NCBI GenBank assembly: GCA_021234155.1
Contig: JAJEKV010000004.1
Coordinates: forward strand, 10,728,109 to 10,792,108
From: Isoetes taiwanensis
Lineage: Eukaryota > Streptophyta > Lycopodiopsida > Isoetales > Isoetaceae
Reading direction: 5' to 3'
DNA length: 64,000 bases
Part shown: positions 1 to 8,690 of the stretch, one piece after another
Numbering within the stretch: the stretch's first letter is position 1
How the letters are laid out: each line of letters begins with the position of its first letter
Notes under the pieces: model-generated
Seen by the model: only the letters and a program-made list of their open reading frames with translations
What the model was told of the DNA's origin: nothing
Databases searched by the model: none
Position numbers and translations under genes: made by a program

Positions 1-14
1 TGAGTGTCCAGAAT

Positions 15-692
15 ATGTTGCCATCTCTCAGCATACAAGGAGGGATTCCTAATATGCTATGGTCTGGAAGCAAGCCAAGCTATGACAATCTAAAGGTATA
101 TGGTTGCTTGGCATTTGTACACATTCCAAAAGAAAAAAGAAGAAAGCTGGATGACAGGGCATTGATTACATACCTTGTGGAATATGATGATCACTCTAAG
201 GCTTATAGATTGTATGATCCTAAAGCAAGAAGAGTCATAGTGAGTAGAGATGTTAGTTTTGATGAAAATCAGGTTTACAAAACATTGGCTAGCCCTAGTG
301 CAAAACTAACTAATGACACTCAATTGAAGGAGCATAATATTAAATCTGAAATTACTGACAAAACTGTTGAAGTTAGTACAGATACAGATGATGAAGAAAC
401 TGGAGCTGACATGAATGCAGACTTTCAAGAAGGGACTGAGGAAACCTCAGAGGCTGGTGAAGAAGGACCTGAAGATGAAGAACAAACGGAGGTTGCAGTC
501 CAGCAAGCACCAATAAGAAAGAAAAGGTTGACTGAAGCACAAAGACTGAAAGCAGAGCTAAAAATTGACACTACAACTCATGATCGAGATGATGCAGGAA
601 AAAGCAAAAGATTCCAGGAAGAAAATCCTGAGGTAAATGGTATATTTGAAATTTTAATGCATTTGAGCCCTGAAGTACCAAACACTCGATGA
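15..692 (+). pseudogene. copia integrase C-terminal part and linker (pseudogene)
   Basis: The 225-residue open frame begins mid-integrase. It contains the block following the catalytic core of copia integrases (LKVYGCLAFVHIPKEK, then SKAYRLYDPKARRVIVSRDV), followed by a long acidic, Thr/Glu-rich linker that normally separates integrase from RT. The catalytic D,D35E residues lie upstream of the window. The last residues, from about 650, are out of frame: the continuation leading into RT is readable in another frame. The paralogue at 39324 onward is the same gene with more disruptions. Confidence 0.85.
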
Positions 693-1778
693 AGTCTTAG
701 TTTCTGAGAAAAAAGATCTATGGCTAGATGCAATGAAAGAAGGAATGGACTCTTTTGTAAGAACTGACACTTTTGAGGTTGTTGAGAAACCAGAGGGTAA
801 GAACATAGTTGGCAATAAATGAATATTCAGAATTAAAACTGGAGCAGATGGAAAATCACCCAGATACAAGGCAAGACTAGTAGCTCAGGGTTTTCACAGA
901 AAAAAGGATAGGATTTTGATGAAACATTCTCCCCTCTGGTTAAATTGAATAGTGTCAGGATGTTACTAGATCTGGCAAATGCATATGACTTGGAGGTACA
1001 CCACATGGATGTTAAAACTGCTTTTCTAAATGCAAAGCTAGATGAAGAGATCTTCATGAAGCAGACACCAGGATTTGAGCAAGGAGAAGATAAGGTTTGG
1101 AAATTGAAAAGAGCAGTTTATGGCTTGAGACAATCACCTAGGGAATGGTATAAATGCATGGATGCTTTCTTAACAGAGCAAGGATTCACTAAATTATCAA
1201 ATGATGGAAATTTGTACAAGTTTGAATGCAAAGATGGCTGGTGCATCATTGCATTATATGTTGATGATAACATTATGGTGGCAAAGGGAACTGAATGCTT
1301 ACTAATGTATAAAAGGTTGTTAAAAAACAGGTTTGAGATGTCAGATCTTGGGAAGCTTACAAAGTTCTTGGGAATCGAGATGTCAAGAAATAGGAATAAA
1401 GGTATAATTATTCTAATCCAGAAAGAACAAATCAGAGGTATGCTTGAAAGGTTCAAGATGAAAGAATGCAATATTAGTAAAAAACTCCATCTGTATCAGG
1501 GTGTAAGTTGTCACTTGACATGTGTCCCAAAAATGATGGAAGAAAGAAAAGCAATGGAAAAAGTTCCTTATAGGTCTTTGACTGGTTGTTTGGCATATGT
1601 TGCCAACTATACAAGACCAGATGTGGCTCATAGTGTAAACATGCTTAGTAGATATAATAATAATCCAGGGAAGGATCATTGGATAGCTGCAAAAAGGGTT
1701 GTTGAGGTATTTGAAAGGTACCATAGATATGGGAGTATTTTACAACTCAGAAAACTTGACATTAACTGCCTATTATGA
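690..1778 (+). pseudogene. copia reverse transcriptase (pseudogene)
   Basis: Frame-shifted coding sequence for the copia RT. The clean open part, 945-1778, carries LDVKTAFLN-type motif (HHMDVKTAFLNAKLDEEIFM), KRAVYGLRQSPREWY and the catalytic ALYVDDNIMVA box. The upstream part (KARLVAQGF) lies in other frames and contains a TGA near 818 in place of a tryptophan codon. After about 1700 the frame changes and RNase H continues in the next reading frame. It would have copied element RNA into cDNA within cytoplasmic particles; in this state it cannot give one polyprotein. Confidence 0.9.
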
Positions 1779-2253
1779 TGCTGATTGGGTAGGGGATTTA
1801 GATGTAAGAAAGTCCAGCTCTGGTTACCTTATGATGTTGGGAGGAGGTCCTATAGCATGGAAATGCAAAAAACAAACATCTATAGCACTGTCTACAGCAG
1901 AAGCTGAGTATGCTTCAGCTACATTATGTGCCAAGGAATTAATCTGGGAAAGAAGATTGATATTAGAACTTGGCATTGAACAGCCAGACTCTACTGAAAT
2001 GCTATGTGACAGCACAAGTTGCATAGCTATGACAAAAAACCCTGTGATGCATGAAAGATCAAAGCATATAGAGCTGGAAATGCATTTTATTAGGGATGCT
2101 GTGAGTAAAGGTTTGATATAGATGAGCTACATTAACACCAGCAAACAAATAGCAGATATACTGACCAAAGTACTAGCAGAAAAAAGGTTTGTAGAGCTCA
2201 GAAAACAGATTATATATACAGAAGCACAGGACACAGGAGCAAACATGACATGA
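1699..2253 (+). pseudogene. copia RNase H (pseudogene)
   Basis: Carries the copia RNase H hallmarks: YYDADWVGDLDVRKSSSGY, the STAEAEYASATLCAKELIW helix, the DSTSCIAMTKNPVMHERSKHIE block and, after an in-frame TAG at 2119-2121, the terminal INTSKQIADILTKVL motif running to about 2250. The enzyme degrades the RNA strand during reverse transcription. The same TAG is present in the copy at 41021-41574, so that stop predates the duplication. Confidence 0.9.
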
Positions 2254-2261
2254 AGGGGAAG

Positions 2262-3227
2262 TGTTGAAAAACTGGTCATGTCATGTTGTTGAGCTGAGCA
2301 AATCATCTGAGTATTTTTCTACAAGCAGGTTCACACCAATACATTAAATATATGTTGTACTTGTGGCAGGTGTTGAGCAGGATCAAACCTTGAGTGCTAG
2401 GCACAAGTGAAGCTGCTACATCTATTTAATGCATAACAAGGTTTGATTAAGGTTTAGATGATGTTAAAGAAATATCAAGGAAGGAAGGAAGGAAGGAAGG
2501 TAATTTTATCGTCCACGGAGACCAATCGGTCTATGGGACCACAAACTTGAACTATACATGGGGGGACTAACACCACCACCAAGCATGCAATGCATGTCAA
2601 GGGATTGAACCCTTGACCACTAGTCTGAGGGGAACCATTAAGATATTTTTTGATAAACCAATGGTTCAAATGTTAGCATGTTGATGTTTTGCATGTGTGA
2701 TAATTCATGGATAAGGAATTAACAGAGTTAGAAGGTTGATCCAGAGCCGTAACCACCGGATTGATATGATATAAGGCAAGAGTATTATTCAGAGATGGAT
2801 GACCGGAAGTAAAGGATGCAATCCGACATGTTTTTCAGCTGCTGAAGACGTTGAAACTCCTGGTCAAATGAGCTATAGTAGAATGGTCAATACCATTGCT
2901 ACAGTGTAGCTCGATTAAATTCCCTATGGTCTGTTGAGTTTTTTTTAAATTGTGAAATGATATTTCATCTAGGGGAAGTGCAAAATGCATAATCAAGTAG
3001 CTAAGTTGTGAAGCAAGAAATTAGTGATCAAATTGTGGCTTTCTTGCTAGTTGAGAAGAATTCATAACTTGCTTGATTTTTGCTTAATGAATTGTAGTAT
3101 GATATCTTGCTACATCATTAATATAAGTGTGATCTTAAGTTACTCAAAGTAAAATTGTTGAGAAGTTGGAATATTGGCATCCTTTCTAGAATTAATATCT
3201 TGAGAAAATTGAGTTTTAATTTCAACA
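2262..3227 (+). repeat. copia 3' LTR, copy 1
   Basis: Starts TGTTGAAAAACTGG directly after the purine tract and ends TTTCAACA, giving TG...CA termini. The end is fixed by comparison with the 5' LTR at 36475-37280, which ends in the same sequence and is followed by a primer-binding site. A SINE-like insertion (2479-2630) lengthens it. The gypsy element starts at the next base, 3228, so the terminal CAACA doubles as the gypsy target duplication. Confidence 0.85.
2479..2630 (-). mobile_element. SINE-like insertion in the copia 3' LTR
   Basis: About 150 bp present in the 3' LTRs of both copia copies (2479-2630 and about 41796-41944) but absent from the 5' LTR, where the flanks join directly near 36685. 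On the minus strand it reads a tRNA-like box B, GGTTCAATCCC (complement of 2601-2611), and ends in a (TTCC)n tail, seen here as GGAAGGAAGG at 2479-2500. A box A is not convincing and no clean target duplication is visible. A non-tRNA short insertion is the alternative. Confidence 0.45.
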
Positions 3228-4788
3228 TGTGACGTTCCAAGTATTTATACGGTCTACGTATAAATATATTGACATGTCACCAGTATAGATACGCCACCCT
3301 GGGGTATGATAACCTAGGGGGTTGGCCACAAGGGATTTAATTAGCTATGTTAAATTAATTATAAAGGATAATTATCTAAATACTTGCTATTAAGTCACCT
3401 AATGGTGGGAAGGCGCCACTTGGCATAACCTGAGTGGTTAGCATGGGGGTTGCTAAACTGAGCCACCAAAGGCAGCGCCACCCCCATCTTACCCCATTTT
3501 CGACCCAGCCAGCACCAGGGAGCAGCTAAGCGCTCAAGGAACAGTTGCTGAACACCCCCCAATCGCCAAGACACCCTCCAGTATCGCTGCCACCCCAGTA
3601 CAGCACTATGGAAGCACCCCTTGACAACGGGTCCAGCCGAAACACTGGTTAGTGGTAGTTTAACTTGCAAATTGTAGAATAATACTTTGGTGTTCTTCTC
3701 TGACTAGTTGGTTAAGATTAACCCTTCTTTGGTAACTAGGAATGCTCTGTTATGGAATGGTCGATGTCTCTATGAGTTAGTTCAGCAGTTTCCAGTAAAC
3801 AGGGGTTAAAAGGGGGGTAGAGGCCTCTGAACTTGAGTATAGAATGCTCCTAGTAAGTCCTTTAATACCCTACTAGTTTCGGCCTGTGCACAAGAGCCCA
3901 CCGTGTCATAGATGCTATGGTCTGGCTTAGCACCAGATAAGGGACACAGTGGTGAAGTGGGGGTGGGGTCTTGCACGAACATAAAAGGCTCCTGAGACTC
4001 CTACAGTGGGCTAGGCCTGATAGCCGGTCACGTAGAGGGCCGGGTATGGGTCTGACACTCCCTGGGTGTAGTGGTGTGACCCGTATGCGGCACCATGCAC
4101 TTTGAGTAGAATTAGGGTGAGAAAGTTGGGTACGGATGCGGGGGTCGCTGATGCGGCACGTATTCTCTAGCTCACCCATGGAACCACTGTGATCCTGGAA
4201 GGGGACACTTCCCCGACCTGCCTCATCGGACTAGGTGTCATGATCCTGGAGTAGGCTCAAAGGGTGATACCTTGAGTCTGCGTCTCCGGAAGGCTATAGC
4301 GAAGCCATACCGTGACTCGACCCATCTACAAAGTGTGCACAGGAGGGGCGGATGGAGTGGACAACCCTAGCCGACGTTCTATGCCAGCCAACGCCATGCC
4401 AAGACTCGGTCCGCTGATCTCCTGAGACCCAGCCGTCAGTCGCTCCTCACTAGAGTCTGAGCCGAGGTAGAACCTGGGTTTTGGGTGTTTTCTTAGTTTA
4501 GATGCATATTCTTTGCCGTTGGTACTTGGATGGATGTGCCACCCCTCGTGGTGGTTGTTTATATGTGATTTATGTTGTATGCTAACCTTGTATTCATGCT
4601 TCCGCGACGTAGGAGCCCCATTGAAGGCGTGGGCCGAATGACCCCTTCGTGTCCTTCTTTCGGGCATCATTTCATAGATGGCCCGGAATAGACGGAGGGC
4701 CCTGCTCATGGCACGTTGGTTGCCATGGGAGGGGAAAGTCCCCGTATGTATACGGCCGGTGTCGTATATATATTCAGGGAGCATCACA
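3228..4788 (+). repeat. Gypsy 5' LTR, copy 1
   Basis: 1561 bp, TGTGACGTTCC...GCATCACA, ending one base before the PBS. The left 40 bp hold a 10-bp inverted repeat, TATTTATACG/CGTATAAATA (3242-3251 and 3257-3266). The LTR matches the other LTRs starting at 28855 (truncated), 42551 and 61285. Confidence 0.92.
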
Positions 4789-4789
4789 G

Positions 4790-4802
4790 TGGTATCAGAG
4801 CC
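4790..4802 (+). other. Primer-binding site, initiator tRNA-Met
   Basis: TGGTATCAGAGCC starts two bases after the LTR end. It is the complement of the 3' end of plant initiator tRNA-Met and primes minus-strand synthesis in most plant LTR retrotransposons. Confidence 0.95.
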
Positions 4803-5104
4803 GTGATTTCGGTTGCTCGAAATCATAGCACTGGCCAAACACTAACTCGTAGTACGGTAGTTAGGAGGAGGCTAAGTTAATGTGTTGTTAGTCCTCTTTG
4901 GTGTTTGGTTCGGTGTTAGGTTAAATTAAGAAATTGTAGCTTTAAAGAAGATAGGGCGACTGGAGGGCCCAAGGTTGGAAGAGTTGTAAATGTCAGTGGG
5001 TAGCTCAAATGACGGAGAAAGTGATTCCATTGGATCGGGCGTACTCAAATTACCCTAGGACAGTCGTCTAGGAAAATGGTCAAGGGCAAGCCCAAAAAAC
5101 TAAC

Positions 5105-5280
5105 TCGGGCGCCGCTTGCTTTTCATCGTCTTGCAGTCACGGTGGAGAGCCGAAAATGCAGCCGGCGCCCGACCGTACAGATGGGAGTCAACGCGGCCCC
5201 GAAAAGTCAACTCGGGCGCCGCTTGCTTTTCGACGACTCCTAGTCGAGGCGGGAGCGCGTATAATGCAGCCGGCGCCCGA
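5105..5280 (+). repeat. Tandem hairpin pair in the gypsy leader
   Basis: Two direct copies about 107 bp apart. Each starts TCGGGCGCCGCTTGCTTTTC and ends AGCCGGCGCCCGACCGT, so CGGGCGCCG pairs with CGGCGCCCG: stem 1 joins 5105-5116 with 5160-5172, stem 2 joins 5212-5223 with 5267-5280. The second has an extra inner stem (CGACT/AGTCG near 5231-5246). The position, downstream of the PBS and before the first ORF, is where retroelement packaging or dimerisation signals lie; that role is inference. The rest of 4803-5573 shows nothing recognisable except an AT-rich stretch at 5310-5400. Confidence 0.6.
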
Positions 5281-5573
5281 CCGTAGGTGTCGCGTATTTC
5301 TGCTGTATAAAGTATTTTATGATAATAAAATTTAAAAGTTAAAAAGAAAAACTTTAAAATTTCAAAAGTTAACTGGCCGTTAAAATTTCTTTTTGTTGTT
5401 TTGTTTCGCCTAGCCTTCAGCGCCTTCGACTGCCGGAACCGACGCCCGCCATCGCCGCTCGATCTGACCTTGCTTTTCCGCCTTAGTGCTCCGCTAACCT
5501 TAGCGCCCCCATTGCCGTCTCCCTTGCCGCCAGCGCCTCACTGCCTGCCGTCTTATACCTTCGCGCCACAGCT

Positions 5574-6823
5574 ATGGCCAACACCAAGAGTGCTCCGGAT
5601 CCTACCAACCTTACTATCGCCCAGATTTATGCCTTGATTGCTCGGAATATGGCTACCGACCCTGCTTTGATCGACATACTCCTAGACGAGCTAGTAAACA
5701 GGTTTGAGAACAATGATATGATTCCCTATCCTATTTACCACTTCTCGGGGCCATTTTTGATCCGGTTGAACCTTCGCCAGCTCCCTTATACCATGCCCGA
5801 GCAACCTGACTTGGTCATGATGCTGATTAAGTTCTACCCTCCCGAATGTGAAGGGCACACAGAGGAGGAGGACATAAGGGGGGAGGCCGATCGCATCCGA
5901 AACTTGGCCAGAGAGGATGACCGCCAAGAGATAGAACGAGCCGATATGGCGGCTCGGGGCAGGGAGTACAGGTACCTCGGGGATGGGGTCGCCGTCATAG
6001 ATGGCAGGGCCATTGAGATTCCCCCATACCGATGGGATGAGGATTCCCGCACCTTCGTATGGGGGGAAATTCCAGATATTAGCATAGATTATTTAATAAC
6101 AATCCAGATTGACATGGCCCAGAGACCCGACCGGTACCATGCTGCCGTAGCGCCGCACAATATTTTGCTCAAGTTGAAGAAGATCTTAGGAGGGCCCGGG
6201 AATTCCGGGAAGAGCAGGATAGGATAGAACGGGAGAAAGCGGAGAAGGCCCGGCAGGAGCAGCCGGACCAGCAGGGTGCAGGAGCATCCGGGAGTGGGCA
6301 GGGGCCAATCCCGACAGAGCATACAACTGTGAAGCACCGGAGGAAAGCCGTAGCCCGGAAGCCCGGCAGTCACTACAAGGAAAAATTAAAGACTGTCGGG
6401 GCTTTTGGGAAGAACGCGAGCTCCAGCCGGAGACAGCAGCGGGTGGACGCGTCCCGACTAGCTGTTGGGGCCAAGACCGTGCCTGTCTCAAGGGGGCCGC
6501 CTCCAAACCCTGCTCCACAGAGGAAGCCCCACCGATATAGACCCGGTACCGTGGCCTTACGGGAGATCCGTAAGTTTCAGAAGTCGACTCAACTTCTGAT
6601 ACGGAAGCTCCCCTTCCAGAGGTTGGTCCGGGAGATTGCACAGGAGTTTAAGACCGACCTCCGCTTCCAGACCTTTGCCATTTTGGCACTTCAAGAGGCT
6701 GCGGAGGCTTACCTGGTGGCACTTTTTGGTGACGCCAATCTTTGCGCGATCCACGCAAAGAGGGTAACCATAATGCCTAAGGATTTAGCCCTCGCCCGCA
6801 GGATTCGGGGGGAGCATCCTTAG
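5574..6823 (+). CDS. ORF1: fusion protein with a C-terminal histone H3 core
   Basis: Starts at ATG 5574 (CTATGGCC). Residues 1 to about 190 match no family I recognise. They are followed, after one frameshift near 6120-6155, by a Glu/Arg-rich coiled coil (about 6160-6260), a Gly/Ser/Gln stretch, a basic linker (6329-6520), and then 99 residues at 6524-6820 aligning without indels to histone H3 positions 37-135: [67 protein letters not shown] and LARRIRGE. The loop-1 length is that of canonical H3, not CENH3. The normal H3 tail (K4, K9, K27 region) is absent. Stop TAG 6821-6823. The shift is probably a sequencing error, since both sides are open. H3 assignment is very secure; the function of the fusion is unknown. 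Confidence 0.9.
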
Positions 6824-7024
6824 CATATTTTGCTGGGCTCCGCATTGTAAATATTTTTTTGGGTATTTAATAAAAACTTTTTACTTTGTATTAAAAACCT
6901 ATTTACTTTGTATTAAATATGAAAAATGCTGACGTCAGCATAAATAAAAGGAGTTAAAAGAACTTTTAAAGTTCATTTCAATTGTTAGATTTGTTTCTCT
7001 TCCTCTCTCCTCCCTTCTAGCGCC
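6824..7024 (+). promoter_or_regulatory. ORF1-ORF2 spacer with candidate internal promoter
   Basis: The 200-bp spacer holds a 14-bp perfect palindrome, TGCTGACGTCAGCA (6927-6940), containing the TGACGTCA bZIP core. It is followed at once by a TATA-like CATAAATAAAAGG (6939-6951) and a long pyrimidine tract ending TTCTAG six bases before ATG 7025. Upstream is a short direct repeat around ACTTTGTATTAAA (about 6880-6918). The layout suggests separate transcription, or a splice acceptor, for ORF2. Copy 2 keeps the pyrimidine tract, but its palindrome is altered (near 46200-46215). Confidence 0.45.
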
Positions 7025-8425
7025 ATGGCAGCCGCTGACCTTCTCGCATGGTATCAAGACGGAGAACACTGGGATCCGCAAGTCCCTTTCGACCTGTTGC
7101 GGCCCCTGCTATGCCAGCGCTTAGACCTCATCACCAACATGCAGCGGCACCCGGATTATGCCGGATTCTTAGACTTTTACATGGAGGAGATGCTTCCTTT
7201 GTGTATCCCTCTTGGGGATCCTCCCCAACTGTACCTAGAGCGGGAGGTAGTCTGGGAGATGTTAGGGGGCGACACCCATGCATATGATGTGCTGAAGGGA
7301 AAGCTCAGATGGGGCAAACACATGCCCGTTGTGCAGCATCAGGGGCGGCAATATCTTGAGGTTGCCTTCGCCCTAGCCATCCTCATGGACCAATACGTTG
7401 AGGATGAAACCTTGCCTGTAGAGAAAGGCAAACTGCCTGAGTCTTCCGAGGAGGGGGAAGACGAACACATAGGCATGGGCGACTTCGGCCGTTGGAAGCA
7501 ATTGGCCGAGGAGATGCCACCACACCGCGAGCAAGCTGCATGCTTGTCAGGGCTAGATGCCCTTCCAGTTATTTATCACCAAGGGCAAGAATATCTTCTC
7601 TTGGACGATATTATCTGGACTTATCACATGGTGGCTGGATTTAGGCGCAAGCATAAAGACCATGTGCTTTATGAGCTTGTGGAGTATTGTATGGATGATT
7701 TCATCGACTTCACTTCTATCGAGCTTCCTCCGGAGGTGCATCAGCTGCTCCAGTTCCCCCAAGAGACCATAGAGCCGGCTGAGACTCTACTACGTCTTCG
7801 AGAACTGGTGATGCAGGAGCCGGCCTCTCAACCCTCACCGGATGCCTTCACAGCTATGGGACCTCACGTCCCAAATATTAATATGGTTGAGATTCCCTCC
7901 GGTTCAGATGATGAGGGAGAGGATTTATACCACAATTCTGCTCATTTGAAGGAAGAGCAGCAGGAACTTAAGGAAGAAGAGGTTCCTATGGATTTAGATA
8001 AGGAGGTGGCCACGTCAGAGACCCCGCAAGGGAAGGTATTGGGCAACCACCTTACCCGTTTCTTTCTATCAGCCTTTCGACAGGGGCAAGTTCTTTTTAT
8101 AGCCCGAGATTTAGGGCCGGAGGCTGAAGCTTCATGGTGGACCCTTCGTGCCCTCTCCACATTGGCCGGGCACAAGAAGCTCCCCTATCGTACGTTTACT
8201 TATGTACTCGTGCGACGGGATCTTGCCCTGACGGCCTTGGGCCAAGATATTGCACCCTGGATGAGCATGAAGCTTCTTACGGCAGCCCCATTGGCTGTTG
8301 CCTATCCACCAGAGATTGCATCTATTGCGGCTGTCACAGTAGACCCCGGGGTGACTCTGCTGCGACACCGACCGCCGCCACCACCTCCTAGGCCTACGAA
8401 TGAAGAGGGAGGACCTAGTTCTTAA
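7025..8425 (+). CDS. ORF2: acidic 466-aa protein, unrecognised
   Basis: An uninterrupted ORF in good start context (GCCATGGCA). I recognise no domain. Visible structure: an N-terminal helical half with an internal repeat exactly 80 residues apart, PVVQHQGRQYL (101-111) and PVIYHQGQEYL (181-191), each followed by a hydrophobic helix; acidic segments at 140-148 and 292-325 (SGSDDEGED, EEQQELKEEE); a second folded-looking part at 335-435; and a Pro-rich tail (PPPPPPRP). No signal peptide or membrane segment stands out. Acidic stretches next to a histone-fold ORF could suit a histone-binding protein, but that is speculation. Copy 2 (46299-47678) is the same gene with many disruptions. Confidence 0.8.
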   Translation: MAAADLLAWYQDGEHWDPQVPFDLLRPLLCQRLDLITNMQRHPDYAGFLDFYMEEMLPLCIPLGDPPQLYLEREVVWEMLGGDTHAYDVLKGKLRWGKHMPVVQHQGRQYLEVAFALAILMDQYVEDETLPVEKGKLPESSEEGEDEHIGMGDFGRWKQLAEEMPPHREQAACLSGLDALPVIYHQGQEYLLLDDIIWTYHMVAGFRRKHKDHVLYELVEYCMDDFIDFTSIELPPEVHQLLQFPQETIEPAETLLRLRELVMQEPASQPSPDAFTAMGPHVPNINMVEIPSGSDDEGEDLYHNSAHLKEEQQELKEEEVPMDLDKEVATSETPQGKVLGNHLTRFFLSAFRQGQVLFIARDLGPEAEASWWTLRALSTLAGHKKLPYRTFTYVLVRRDLALTALGQDIAPWMSMKLLTAAPLAVAYPPEIASIAAVTVDPGVTLLRHRPPPPPPRPTNEEGGPSS

Positions 8426-8637
8426 ATAATTGTACTACGCACTTTTGTATTGCGTATGATTGTAGAATTTTGGGTTGGCAAATTTTTTAGCCATTTTATA
8501 ATATGATACACCCCTTTTCTCATCAATTGCGATTACTGTCTTGATGAATACAATTCAGAATTATTCTTTCCATGATGTGTTCTGCTAGTTATTGGAGTTT
8601 AGACTATAATGAAACTATGCAACCCTCTATATTCATT

Positions 8638-8653
8638 TCCATTGTCTTGCAGA
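8638..8653 (+). promoter_or_regulatory. Candidate 3' splice site before ORF3
   Basis: TTCCATTGTCTTGCAG followed by AAGAGACC is a good plant acceptor, and ORF3's frame is open from about 8649 onward, upstream of its first ATG at 8691. It may join ORF3 to an upstream exon. The rest of the 8426-8690 spacer is AT-rich with no coding signal. In copy 2 the AG is altered (about 47890-47905). Confidence 0.4.
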
Positions 8654-8690
8654 AGAGACCCTTTGGGAATATGAGGAGAGGATTACAGAC

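Larger units (their letters stand above)
1..2261 (+). mobile_element. Ty1/copia element copy 1, internal region (5' end outside window)
   Basis: The window opens inside the integrase gene of a copia element and runs through reverse transcriptase and RNase H to a purine-rich tract at 2251-2261, immediately before the 3' LTR. Domain order integrase-RT-RNase H is diagnostic of copia. The same sequence recurs at about 39310-41576 in a complete element, so gag, protease and the 5' LTR of this copy should lie just left of the window. Coding is broken by frameshifts near 690-945 and 1700, a TGA near 818 where Trp is expected, and a TAG at 2119-2121. Confidence 0.93.

Noticed and set aside
2601-2611. 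Complete tRNA gene around the box-B-like motif
   Set aside because: No acceptor stem or anticodon arm can be folded around it; only a SINE-like remnant is supported.
4326-4838. 170-aa minus-strand ORF in the gypsy LTR (also 62327-62941)
   Set aside because: It lies within the LTR, opposite to transcription, ends at the PBS boundary and shows no recognisable family; probably chance in GC-richer LTR sequence.
6524-6820. CENH3 (centromeric histone) identity
   Set aside because: Loop 1 has canonical H3 length, and the core follows H3.3 at positions 41 and 90; CENH3-specific features are absent.
6329-6823. Separate histone gene starting at GTG 6329
   Set aside because: GTG is not a usual eukaryotic start, and the frame is open upstream through the coiled coil to about 6120, where it meets ORF1. 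A single ORF1 with one frameshift fits better.
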